A stretch of 64,000 nt of DNA. It comes from CAWCGU01 sp963838095 (GTDB taxonomy: Bacteria > Actinomycetota > Thermoleophilia > Solirubrobacterales > 70-9). Under the pieces are notes generated by a model that did not search any database, had not been told where the DNA came from, and saw only the letters and a program-made list of their open reading frames with translations. How positions within the stretch are numbered: the stretch's first letter is position 1; each line of letters starts with the position of its first letter. The DNA is taken from assembly GCA_963838095.1 (NCBI GenBank), contig CAWIPO010000007.1, forward strand, positions 310,001 to 374,000. Direction: 5' to 3'. Below, in pieces: positions 18,364-26,571 of this stretch. A program made the position numbers and the translations under genes.

Positions 18364-18747
18364 TCAGCCTCGGACCGCGGCCTCGTCCTCGCCGAAGAGC
18401 ATGATCCCGTGGATCACGTAGATACAAAGGAAAAACACGAGCAGCGACCACCACGGAAATGCGCCGCCAATCGAGAACAGAGCCCCGATCGCACCTAGGC
18501 TGGCCCCGATGATCCCGAGCACGCGCCCGAATGCGTTGCCCGCCATCAACGAGAATCCTCCGCAGAGCTGGACAATCCCGAGGATGATCAGGACCCACCC
18601 GAGGGTGTTGAGGTTGGAAAGTACGAACCTCGTGTCGCCGACGAAGATGTTCGCATCGTCCAGGGCACCGATGCCGTAGACGATGTTGACCGTGCCGATG
18701 ATCAACAGCAAGGTTGCCGCGAAAACAACTCGACCGGTACCTCTCAT
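18364..18747 (-). CDS. DUF7144 family membrane protein
   Basis: A 127-residue protein with four membrane segments (FAATLLLIIGTVNIVYGIGA, LGWVLIILGIVQLCGGFSLM, LGIIGASLGAIGALFSIGGA, WWSLLVFFLCIYVIHGIMLF). The IxGxxNIVYGIxAL opening and PWWSLL match the actinobacterial DUF7144 family of unknown function. ATG 18747 follows AAGGGAG; the open frame further upstream has no RBS. Confidence 0.85.
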   Translation of the reverse strand: MRGTGRVVFAATLLLIIGTVNIVYGIGALDDANIFVGDTRFVLSNLNTLGWVLIILGIVQLCGGFSLMAGNAFGRVLGIIGASLGAIGALFSIGGAFPWWSLLVFFLCIYVIHGIMLFGEDEAAVRG

Positions 18748-18884
18748 GTGCTGCTCCCTTCTCTTGGGTTCGCCCTCGAGCCCGTGGTCACGAACGGACT
18801 CACAACTGAACGGTTGCATATCACGCGGTCGGAGAGTGAATGTGACGATGCCGATGTCGCGGAGTGTGGCGACCTGACTCCGAT

Positions 18885-19565
18885 TCAGCCACGCACTCGC
18901 CCCGCCGACCGTCCGAGGTTCCCAACGATCAGGGCGACGACCGTCACGAGGTAGATCTGACCCGTCAGCGCCTCGCCGATCGCCACCGAGCGACCGACAT
19001 CGGTTGCCGCCGTCAAGTCCCCGTAGCCCGTCGTCGTCATCGTCAGGTAGCTGAAGTAGAGGAACTCGTTGGTGGTCGGATCGCTCGACTGTTGGAAGAA
19101 TGGGCCGGAAGAGAGATCGGCGATCAACTGGTAGCCGGTCGAGTACAGCATCCCCAGAAGCAGGTAGATGCTGAGGACGCCGGCCACCGTTCGCACGTTC
19201 ACGCCACCGCTATCGCGCACCTCCGCGATCACGCCGAGCGCGATAGCGACCAACGCGAAGCCCACGATCACGATCCCCATCACGTGAGCGGGCGCTTCGG
19301 CATCGTGGTCGATGATGATCAACGACAGCAGCGCGATCAGCATCCCGACGATCACCGTTACGCTCGCCTTCTCGGTCAGCAGCGCTCGCGTCCTCGACAC
19401 CCGCAGCGCGAACACCAGCGCGCTTGCCTGGAGGACGATCGTGACTGCCCTTGCCCACCCCGTGCTCGGCGCCGCGAGCTGGAAAGAGACGGAAGTGAAA
19501 ATGACCAGCAATAGGATGCCGTACGCGTGCGTTCGCCCAGCGACGCTGTCTGGAGCTGGTCCCAC
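18885..19565 (-). CDS. Two-TM-type potassium channel family protein
   Basis: About 226 residues with six hydrophobic segments. The last part carries the pore loop: YFSYLTMTTTGYGDLTAATD contains the K+ selectivity filter TTTGYGD, followed by the final helix (IYLVTVVALIVGNLGR). It therefore belongs to the Ion_trans_2 superfamily and should conduct K+. The real start is probably GTG 19565, because the long open frame upstream (to 20093) is a shadow of the divergent SfLAP gene. The remaining N-terminal residues contain no RCK domain, so gating by ligand is not indicated. Confidence 0.85.
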   Translation of the reverse strand: MGPAPDSVAGRTHAYGILLLVIFTSVSFQLAAPSTGWARAVTIVLQASALVFALRVSRTRALLTEKASVTVIVGMLIALLSLIIIDHDAEAPAHVMGIVIVGFALVAIALGVIAEVRDSGGVNVRTVAGVLSIYLLLGMLYSTGYQLIADLSSGPFFQQSSDPTTNEFLYFSYLTMTTTGYGDLTAATDVGRSVAIGEALTGQIYLVTVVALIVGNLGRSAGRVRG

Positions 19566-19688
19566 GCAGTCGGATTCGCCACCGGCTTGCGGCCTCCTTG
19601 GCGCCGCGGGGCAACGCCGGGCCACAGCACCGCTGCGGTAGGGTCGATCGCCAAGGAGCACCCAAGGGGCTTCGCGAAGATCCTCCCG

Positions 19689-20282
19689 ATGGCGTTCGTG
19701 ATGATCGCCGGGCCTCAGATCCTGAGCGCCATCTTCCTCGCCACGAGCGAGAACTGGCGGCGCAACTCGGCCGCGTACGTGCTCGGCGCCGCGATCTCGA
19801 TCAGCTTCTTCGTCACGCTCGCCTTCCTCCTCCTGAACGGCGCCTCGGAGGGCGGCACCTCGGACGAGACGATCTACTCGATCGTGCTCGTGCTGCTGGT
19901 CGCGGCGGCGATCCACGTATTCCTGGCGAGGAAGACCTCGGAGCCACCGAAGTGGATGGGGAAGCTTCAGACCGCGAGCCCGAAGCTCTCCTTCCGGCTC
20001 GGGCTCCTGCTGCTCGGAATCTTCCCGACCGACATCCTCACCTCGGCCGCCGTCGGCAGCTTCCTCGCGGCCCACGGCGATCCGGTCACACACGCGATCC
20101 CGTTCATCTGCCTCACCCTGCTGTTGCTGGCAGCGCCCTCGCTGCTGCTGGTGATTTTCAGAGAGCGTGCGGAAGCGTTCCTGCCGAAGGCCCGCGACTG
20201 GATGAACAACAACTCATGGGTTATCAACGAGATCGTGATCGCCTTCTTCATCGCGATCACGATCGACAGCATCGTGGGCTGA
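19689..20282 (+). CDS. GAP/SfLAP family membrane protein
   Basis: A 197-residue protein with about six membrane helices. VMIAGPQILSAIFLATSENW followed by RRNSAAYVLGAAISISFF is the hallmark of the SfLAP (sulfolipid-1 addressing)/GAP family of actinobacterial exporters of lipid-linked cargo. ATG 19689 is the first usable start; the frame is open upstream but has no start with an RBS, so the first helix is slightly short. The last 69 bp overlap the convergent RDD gene. Confidence 0.78.
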   Translation: MAFVMIAGPQILSAIFLATSENWRRNSAAYVLGAAISISFFVTLAFLLLNGASEGGTSDETIYSIVLVLLVAAAIHVFLARKTSEPPKWMGKLQTASPKLSFRLGLLLLGIFPTDILTSAAVGSFLAAHGDPVTHAIPFICLTLLLLAAPSLLLVIFRERAEAFLPKARDWMNNNSWVINEIVIAFFIAITIDSIVG

Positions 20283-21242
20283 GCGCTCGGGCGGAGGCGC
20301 GTACAGAACCTCCGTTCCGGCGATCCGGTCCTGCCAGCCGCGGCGGCGCTCGTCGAACGCCATCGCAAGCAATCCGAGGCCGAATGGAATCACCGCCACC
20401 ACCGTACCCAGCACCCGCTTCAGCGCGGCCCTGAACCCGATACGGCGCTCGCCGTCGTGGTCAAGCCTGATCCAAACGAAGCGCATCCCCGGGGTCTGAC
20501 CCGCGAGGCTCCAGAACGTCAGCGCGTACACCGCTGCGGCGGTCAGCCAGAAGGTCGCCCCCACCACAAATACCGCGGGCTCGGCGCCGTCGCTGTCCCC
20601 TGTGAGAACCGAGGCGAGCAGGGCGACGGTCGCGGACACGAGCAGGAAGCCCGTGTTCAGGATCGCGGCGTCGATCACGAGCGCCAGCCCACGGGTGATC
20701 AGACCGGCTCGGCCGCTCTGCTGCTTGCGGAGAGAACGAAATGTGATTCTCCTCAATATGCGCTCGGCCACATCGTCGAGGCGGCGGGCGATCCTGCGAG
20801 CGCCACGGCCAAGGTCCTCGAGCAGCCCGGCGCCTTGCGCGGTGATCGCAGAGCGAACCTCCGGTGCCTCGGCGATCCGCTCGATCAGCCTCTGGACCTC
20901 GTCGCTGGCGAGCAATTGGTCCCAGATCCGGTCGACAAGCTCGCTGTCGAGCGCCTCCACAGCGGCCCGCTCCACCGCGGGGCTCTTCAGCGCCTCTGCG
21001 GCCACTTCCTCGATCAGCGGCCCGCGCAGCACGCGCTCGAGGGCGCGCTCGAAGGCCTCGCTCTCGATCGCCCGCACGATTGCCTCCTCGGCCGCCAGGT
21101 CGAGCGCCTCGTCCACACCTGTCGCGGAGGCGACGCGGCGCGCTCCACTTGCGCCGCGGCCCAGCAGGCGGGCGGAAAGCGACCGCGGCTCCCGTCGCGC
21201 CGGCCGAGAGTCGGACGGTGGCCGGCTGCCGGGCTCCTGCAC
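20214..21242 (-). CDS. RDD family membrane protein
   Basis: A 342-residue protein. The first 170 residues are soluble and Glu/Ala-rich, with helical repeats (AIVRAIESEAFERALERVL, AAVEALDSELVDRIWDQLL). An RDD domain follows: GLITRGLALVIDAAILNTGF, a second helix, TPGMRFVWIRLDHDGERRIG, and RRRGWQDRIAGTEVLY at its end. RDD proteins are membrane proteins, some implicated in ion transport. GTG 21242 follows AGAGGAAG and lies 11 nt after the SHOCT membrane gene, so the two are co-transcribed. Confidence 0.85.
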   Translation of the reverse strand: MQEPGSRPPSDSRPARREPRSLSARLLGRGASGARRVASATGVDEALDLAAEEAIVRAIESEAFERALERVLRGPLIEEVAAEALKSPAVERAAVEALDSELVDRIWDQLLASDEVQRLIERIAEAPEVRSAITAQGAGLLEDLGRGARRIARRLDDVAERILRRITFRSLRKQQSGRAGLITRGLALVIDAAILNTGFLLVSATVALLASVLTGDSDGAEPAVFVVGATFWLTAAAVYALTFWSLAGQTPGMRFVWIRLDHDGERRIGFRAALKRVLGTVVAVIPFGLGLLAMAFDERRRGWQDRIAGTEVLYAPPPERSAHDAVDRDRDEEGDHDLVDNP

Positions 21243-21253
21243 CCGTCTTCCTC

Positions 21254-22591
21254 TTACTCAGCCTCGAGGATGCGCCGCTTCTCGGCCGCGAACTCCTCGT
21301 CGCTGAGTGTGCCCGACTCGTGCAGCTTCGTGAGCCGCTCGAGCTGCGCCACCCGCTGCTCGTGCGGAGATGTGGGCGTGGGATCGCGACTGACGCTGCT
21401 TTCTCGGCCTTGCCGCATCCGTGTCGCGATTGTCTGCGCGACCCCTTCCGAGGACGTTGGCGTGAGGCGATCCGGGAACTCGCGCACGATCTGCCGCCGC
21501 AGCACCTCCGTCCCAAGCGCGAGCAGGGCGATCAGTATCAGCGAGGGCACCACACGGTGCGTTGCCAGGATCGGATCCCACCAGAAGATCAACAGCAGTA
21601 GCGCGACGAGGACGCCGAAGGCAACCCCGGGACGGCGGTAGTACGGAGCGGAGGCGTTACGGATCGACGTCGCGATCCCGGTCGGCCCGGCGAGCCAGGC
21701 TGCGAGCAGGATCACGATCCCGTAGGCGACGATCCCCTGGCCGGTCTCCTTCAGAAGCGAGGTGCCGATGTCCCAGGTCGCCTGGACCGGCGGCTCGGAG
21801 GCGGGAGTGTCGGCGAGGGCGCTGGTGACCGCGTCGCCGGCGGCGCCGTGGGCGAACAGCACCAGCGCCCCGACGACGACGAAGGCGAAGCCGACGGCGC
21901 GCAGGGTCTCTCGCCTGCGGTCGCGGGCGAGGTAGATCGCGAGCGCGTACAGAAGCAGCGTCAGGCCGGTGAGGACGTAGGCGAGGGTCTTCATGAGCTT
22001 GACGCCCTTCTGAGCGGCGTCGAGCTGATCGGATTCAAGGACCACTAGCTGAGCGGTCTCCGGTGGCAGCTTCTCCGCCAGGGTGCTGGGGAGCCCGATT
22101 TCGGTCGCCAGCTCGCCGACGATTCCCTTCAGATCGAGGGTGACCACCCCCCCACCGGTCGATACGTACTCGCCCTCGTCGTTGATCACCTTCAGGAAAG
22201 CCTCGTGGGCCCGGCGGTTGACGTCTTCCCAGAGCGTCTGCACCGCAGGCCTCTGCAACGCGTCACGGGCCGCCCCGTCCGCGAGCTGGTGCAGCCCACC
22301 TGTGAGCGGCCCCGCGAGGGGCTGCGCCAGAGGCGGCAACCGTTCCTCGAGCTGGCCCTGGACATCCACGTTGGTGAACAGCTCGTCGACGAGGTAGGTG
22401 GCGAGGGCATCGCTGATCGTCTCGTTCTCGAGCAGCTCGGTGCTCGTGTCCACCCAGGTGTCGGTCTCGAGCAACTGGCGCTTCGCCCACAGCGCGAAGA
22501 TCGAGACGATGCCGATCACCGAGGCCAGCACGATCAGGGCGAGCGGAAGCCAGCGCCTGCTCCGCTTGGTTGCTGGCTGTGAAGCCTCCAT
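21254..22591 (-). CDS. Polytopic membrane protein with C-terminal SHOCT domain
   Basis: 445 residues. An N-terminal helix (LPLALIVLASVIGIVSIFAL) is followed by an extracytoplasmic region of about 170 residues, then three to four helices and a cytoplasmic tail. It ends in a SHOCT motif (LTKLHESGTLSDEEFAAEKR). SHOCT domains are short oligomerisation modules often at the ends of membrane proteins. The extracytoplasmic region resembles the N-terminal half of the PLC-like protein at 37706 (LLENETISDALATYLVDEL versus DPRVSERLSEAIVEELL), suggesting a shared fold. Function unknown. Confidence 0.8.
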   Translation of the reverse strand: MEASQPATKRSRRWLPLALIVLASVIGIVSIFALWAKRQLLETDTWVDTSTELLENETISDALATYLVDELFTNVDVQGQLEERLPPLAQPLAGPLTGGLHQLADGAARDALQRPAVQTLWEDVNRRAHEAFLKVINDEGEYVSTGGGVVTLDLKGIVGELATEIGLPSTLAEKLPPETAQLVVLESDQLDAAQKGVKLMKTLAYVLTGLTLLLYALAIYLARDRRRETLRAVGFAFVVVGALVLFAHGAAGDAVTSALADTPASEPPVQATWDIGTSLLKETGQGIVAYGIVILLAAWLAGPTGIATSIRNASAPYYRRPGVAFGVLVALLLLIFWWDPILATHRVVPSLILIALLALGTEVLRRQIVREFPDRLTPTSSEGVAQTIATRMRQGRESSVSRDPTPTSPHEQRVAQLERLTKLHESGTLSDEEFAAEKRRILEAE

Positions 22592-22624
22592 CAGCTCGCC
22601 CGGGACAAAAGCACAATCCGGCCC

Positions 22625-23023
22625 CTAGCCGGCCAGTGCCTTCTGCTTCATCCGATCGAACTCCTCCTGAGTGATGGCGCCGCTGTCGAGCAGCTCCTTT
22701 GCCTGGGCGATCTCGGCTGCCGAGCCACCCGCGACATCGCGGATGTGGCTGTCGTACTGCTTTTGTGCCTCCTGCATCTGCTCGGCGTTGCGCTCCGCCA
22801 TCTCCTTGCCGTGTGCGATCAGATAGATCAGCACCCCGAGGAACGGAATCAGGATGATCAGGAAAGTCCAGGCGGCCTTGTTCCACCCGGAGACGTCGTG
22901 GCGCCGGAAGAGATCGCTCAGCACCGCGATCACGGTCCAGATCCAGATCACCCAGGCGAAGAAGATCAGCATCGTCCAGATGACTTCCAACAGCGGATAG
23001 TTGTTCTCAGCCAGCAGCAACAA
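22625..23023 (-). CDS. PLDc_N/SHOCT domain membrane protein
   Basis: A 132-residue protein. Two helices (VIWTMLIFFAWVIWIWTVIA and AAWTFLIILIPFLGVLIYLI) carry the PLDc_N pattern (WNKAAWTFLIILIPFLGVLIY). A linker then leads to a SHOCT domain (AKELLDSGAITQEEFDRMK). The arrangement is common in Actinobacteria and has no known enzymatic role. It stops 33 nt before the next SHOCT membrane gene, so an operon is likely. The start could also be a later codon. Confidence 0.85.
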   Translation of the reverse strand: MLLLAENNYPLLEVIWTMLIFFAWVIWIWTVIAVLSDLFRRHDVSGWNKAAWTFLIILIPFLGVLIYLIAHGKEMAERNAEQMQEAQKQYDSHIRDVAGGSAAEIAQAKELLDSGAITQEEFDRMKQKALAG

Positions 23024-23105
23024 ATTCAGACTCCGTTCTGGTCGAGCGCCCGTTCAGCGCAGCTTGGAAATCGCGACATAGTCTCTCGCATCGACGCAAG
23101 TCGCG

Positions 23106-23606
23106 TCAGAACACCGCCTTCAGCGCTACCAGCGACGCGCCGAGGAGTGTGAACCCTAATCCGACTAAGACGCTGCGAGCGAGCGTGAAGCCGGCGAGCC
23201 GGTTTGCAACCATCGCATAGACGCCAATGATCCCGACGCCGGTCCAGATCGCGGCGTCGAAAGCGACATCGAGCTTGATCGCATCGAGCGCTGCGAGCAC
23301 GAAGTAGACGACGGGTATCAGCGCGGTCAGGAAGCCGATCGCGATGTCTCCCAGGTATAAACGCCGCTCCGCCTCAGTGGGGTGCCTGCGGGCGCGGATC
23401 GTCGCCCCGATGTAGTCGGCGTAGAGCTCGGCCAGAGCGGTGATAAGCGCGGCACTGATCACCTCGGCGATCATCTCCCCAGCCTTGACCGAGCTGCCGT
23501 CCTCGACCACGATCAGCGCGAGGACGATGATCGAGCCGTAGATCGCGTGCGCGGCGCGCTCGCCGCGCTGCACGTCGGGCAAAGACTCGGAAACATCCCG
23601 CTCCAT
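23106..23606 (-). CDS. Hypothetical four-helix membrane protein
   Basis: 166 residues with four hydrophobic segments (YGSIIVLALIVVE, IAIGFLTALIPVVYFVLAAL, AIWTGVGIIGVYAMVANRLA and VLVGLGFTLLGASLVALKAV). ERAAHAIYGSIIVLALI near the N-terminus and ALAELYADYIGATI in the middle have conserved-looking polar positions. I do not recognise the family. It lies upstream of the SHOCT genes on the same strand, with an 82-nt gap. Confidence 0.7.
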   Translation of the reverse strand: MERDVSESLPDVQRGERAAHAIYGSIIVLALIVVEDGSSVKAGEMIAEVISAALITALAELYADYIGATIRARRHPTEAERRLYLGDIAIGFLTALIPVVYFVLAALDAIKLDVAFDAAIWTGVGIIGVYAMVANRLAGFTLARSVLVGLGFTLLGASLVALKAVF

Positions 23607-23683
23607 CGAGACGATTAGGCTGTCACAAAGTCTGGCGCCAAATCAGTGAGGAATCAGATGGGGGATCTAGCGCCTGTTTGCTG

Positions 23684-24559
23684 CTAGGCGTTGGCGGCGC
23701 AGCGGAAGCCGACGTTGCCGGCCGAGGAATCGGGAGTGTTTGCCTGCCGGGCCGCGACGCGGTAGCGGAGGCAGTAGGAGTGGTGGCAGAGGTATGAGCC
23801 GCCCTTCTGCACGCGGGCGTCGCCATCGAGCGGGCCATGTGGGTGGCTTCGCCGGATCTCGGCCGGGAGCGAGAAGTCGTCGAAAACCCACTCCCATACG
23901 TTCCCGGTTGTGTTGTGCAAACCGTGACCGTTGGCGGGAAATGCGTCGGCGGGACAGGTGCCGACATAGCCATCTGCCGCGGTGTTCTCAACCGGGAAAC
24001 GACCCTGCCAGACGTTCATGCGATGCTCGCCGCCGGGCTCGAGCTCGTCACCCCACGGAAACACCCTCCCCTCGAGCCCGCCGCGCGCCGCGACTTCCCA
24101 CTCGGCCTCGGTAGGCAGGCGAACGCGTGCCCAGGTGCAGTATGCCTGTGCGTCGTTCCAGGTCAAGTGCACAACTGGATGATCAAGGCGGCCCTCGAGG
24201 TCGGATTGAGGCCCCTCGGGATGGCGCCATTCGGCGCCCTCCACCTGCCGCCACCACGGTGCCGCGGCGACACCTCGGGTCGGCGGAAAGTCGTCAGGTA
24301 GAAGCCCGCCGAACACGAACGTCCAGCCGAAGCTCTCGGCCTCGGTTCTGAAGCCCGTCGAATCGACGAACTCGCTGAAGCGCTCGTTTGTGAGTGCGCA
24401 GCAGTCGATCAAGAACGGCGAGAGTTCCACCTCTCGGGCGTCCTCCCCGTCCTGTGGGTAGGCAAATCGTTCGTCGCCGCCGATCATGAACGTGCCACCT
24501 TCCAGCGCGACCATTCCCTCGATCGCAGGCCGTGGGCGCCTGGCCTCCAGGTCGATCAC
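23684..24559 (-). CDS. Formylglycine-generating enzyme (SUMF1 family)
   Basis: About 291 residues. MVALEGGTFMIGGD opens the FGE fold. RLPTEAEWEVAARGG, NTTGNVWEWVFDDF and GGSYLCHHSYCLRYR follow; the last segment carries both catalytic Cys that bind Cu(I). The protein ends RQANTPDSSAGNVGFRC, close to authentic FGEs rather than EgtB-type relatives. It converts the active-site Cys of sulfatases to formylglycine using O2. The only visible target is the sulfatase at 2109-4520, 19 kb away. GTG 24559 is chosen over ATG 24514; the open frame beyond them is a shadow. Confidence 0.9.
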   Translation of the reverse strand: MIDLEARRPRPAIEGMVALEGGTFMIGGDERFAYPQDGEDAREVELSPFLIDCCALTNERFSEFVDSTGFRTEAESFGWTFVFGGLLPDDFPPTRGVAAAPWWRQVEGAEWRHPEGPQSDLEGRLDHPVVHLTWNDAQAYCTWARVRLPTEAEWEVAARGGLEGRVFPWGDELEPGGEHRMNVWQGRFPVENTAADGYVGTCPADAFPANGHGLHNTTGNVWEWVFDDFSLPAEIRRSHPHGPLDGDARVQKGGSYLCHHSYCLRYRVAARQANTPDSSAGNVGFRCAANA

Positions 24560-24700
24560 AGGTGCCGAGGATTCCTGATCGCCTCCACGAGACGGGCTGC
24601 AACAACGCTCTCCGTCCACAGCCTGGAATCTAGGAGGACATCCGCGCGCTTTCCTGGGAGTGGTCCTGTCCCCCCGAGCCTTTACGGTGCGCCGGAAATC

Positions 24701-25882
24701 ATGCGCGGACGGCTGCGACGAGGCGACAAGGAAGGCGACGAGCCCAGCCGCGAGAGCGATCCTTACATCCAGATCGACCCGCGCCAGCTGACCGACATCT
24801 TCGTAGTCCCTCAATGGCTGCGCGACGTCGGCCTGACGGCGTGGCTGCTGGTCGGCGTTGCCGTGTTCCTCGTGGGCGCCGTGTGGCTGCTCTCGCTGAC
24901 AGAGGTGATCGTGATGCCGGTGCTCGCGGCGGGGATCGTCGCCGCCGTCGCCTCGCCGCTGGTGGCGTGGATGCACCGGCACGGCATCCCGCGCGGGATC
25001 GGCGCAGCGCTGCTGATGGTTGGGGTCATCGTCTTCGGCATCGGGGTGGTGCTGATGGTCGTCGGCGGGATCACCGGCGAGGCGTCCGATATCAGCTCCC
25101 GTCTCTCCGATGCCACGGACACGATCGCCGGCTGGCTGGAGGATCTCGGGGTCGATCCCAGCAGGGTTGAGGACTCAAAACAGCACGCCAGCGCTGCGAC
25201 CAGCGACACCGTCTCGGCCCTGCTGGACGGCGTGATCAGCGGCCTCAGCGGTCTTTCCTCACTCGTCTTCTTCCTCGCGATGGCCGCGCTCAGCCTCTTC
25301 TTCCTGCTCAAGGACGGTCCGACAATCCGCTCCTGGACCGAGCGGCACCTCGGGGTGCCCGCTCCGGTCGCCAAGACAATCACCCAGCGGGTGCTCGGCT
25401 CGCTGCGCGGCTACTTCCTCGGGGTAACGATCGTCGCCGCCTTCAATGCGGTCGTCGTCGGAGTGGGCGCATGGGTGCTTGGGGTGCCGCTGATCGGGAC
25501 GATCGTCGCGATCACCTTCCTCGGCGCCTATATCCCCTACCTCGGCGCCTGGACCGCGGGGGCGTTCTCGGTCCTCGTCGCGCTCGGTAGCGCCGGCACC
25601 GACGCCGCAGCCGGGATGATCGTGGTCCAGCTGGTCGCCAACAGCATCCTCCAGCAAATGGTGCAACCGCTGGCGATGGGTGCCGCCCTCGGCATCCACC
25701 CGCTCGCGGTGCTGATCGTGACGATCGGGGGCGGCGCCCTGTTCGGCTCGATCGGACTGATCCTCGCCGCGCCGCTGACCTCGGCGGTCGTCAGGATCTC
25801 GGCCGATCTCGCCCGGGCCCGGGCGGAGGCGGAGCAGCCGCCCGACGCGCCGGGTCCGGAGGTCGCGCCGGCGCCGACCTGA
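24701..25882 (+). CDS. AI-2E family transporter (PerM-like)
   Basis: A 393-residue membrane protein of the AI-2E/PerM family with eight helices. Its features are the long amphipathic central region (ITGEASDISSRLSDATDTIA), the GSLRGYFLGVTIVAAFNAVV segment and FLGAYIPYLGAWTAGAFSVL. The family holds TqsA, YdiK and Na+/H+ antiporter members, so the substrate is unknown. ATG 24701 has a weak upstream context; TACGGT 12 nt before it could be a -10 box. Confidence 0.88.
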   Translation: MRGRLRRGDKEGDEPSRESDPYIQIDPRQLTDIFVVPQWLRDVGLTAWLLVGVAVFLVGAVWLLSLTEVIVMPVLAAGIVAAVASPLVAWMHRHGIPRGIGAALLMVGVIVFGIGVVLMVVGGITGEASDISSRLSDATDTIAGWLEDLGVDPSRVEDSKQHASAATSDTVSALLDGVISGLSGLSSLVFFLAMAALSLFFLLKDGPTIRSWTERHLGVPAPVAKTITQRVLGSLRGYFLGVTIVAAFNAVVVGVGAWVLGVPLIGTIVAITFLGAYIPYLGAWTAGAFSVLVALGSAGTDAAAGMIVVQLVANSILQQMVQPLAMGAALGIHPLAVLIVTIGGGALFGSIGLILAAPLTSAVVRISADLARARAEAEQPPDAPGPEVAPAPT

Positions 25883-25984
25883 GGCACCGAATCACCCCTT
25901 CTGGGCGATGAACGGCCCGCCCGGCTTTCTTTAGGATCGGTACCGCCAACGCAGGCGTTTCCCCAAACCGGAAAGGAAGCCAAC

Positions 25985-26494
25985 ATGTCCGACAGACCCG
26001 TATTTCTCTACGCCGCCATCTACAACGAGATCGCCGACGCCGAGGCCGACTACGAGGCCGTGTTCGACCTTCACGCCCTTGGGGCGATCGGGACCTTCGA
26101 CTCCGCGGTGATCCGCAAGGAGGAGGACGGCAAAGTCCGGGTTACGAAGACCGAGAAGCCCACCCAGCACGGTGCCTGGACCGGCGCAGGGGTCGGAGCC
26201 CTGGTCGGGATCCTGTTCCCGCCCGCGATCCTCGGCAGCGCGATCGTCGGCGCCGGCGCCGGCGGCTTGGTCGGTCACCTGTCTAAGGGGATTTCGCGCG
26301 GCGACCTGAAGGAGCTCGGCGACGAGCTCGAGACGGGAAACGCCGCCGTGATCGTGATCGGCGAGTCGAAGATCGAGGAGCAGCTCGAGAAGGCGACCCA
26401 GCGCGCCGTGAAGCTGATCGAAAAGCAGATCGATGCCGACGCCGAGGAGCTCAAGCGCGAAATCGAAGCGGCAGCGCGGGAGGGCGCAGCATAG
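25985..26494 (+). CDS. DUF1269 family protein
   Basis: A 169-residue protein. An N-terminal alpha/beta part (LYAAIYNEIADAEADYEAVF) is followed by a glycine-rich hydrophobic hairpin (GAGVGALVGILFPPAILGSA, VGAGAGGLVGHLSKGI) and a charged C-terminal helix. This order defines DUF1269 proteins, thought to associate with membranes; function unknown. TAGGAT lies about 50 nt upstream and GGAAAGGAAG just before the ATG, so this gene appears to have a leader with an RBS, unlike several neighbours. Confidence 0.86.
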   Translation: MSDRPVFLYAAIYNEIADAEADYEAVFDLHALGAIGTFDSAVIRKEEDGKVRVTKTEKPTQHGAWTGAGVGALVGILFPPAILGSAIVGAGAGGLVGHLSKGISRGDLKELGDELETGNAAVIVIGESKIEEQLEKATQRAVKLIEKQIDADAEELKREIEAAAREGAA

Positions 26495-26571
26495 GCGCAG
26501 CGAACCCCGCGGAGCGGCAAACCCAAGGGGTGGGATAAGACGGCACAGCGACCGTGATCGAAAGGCTCTGA

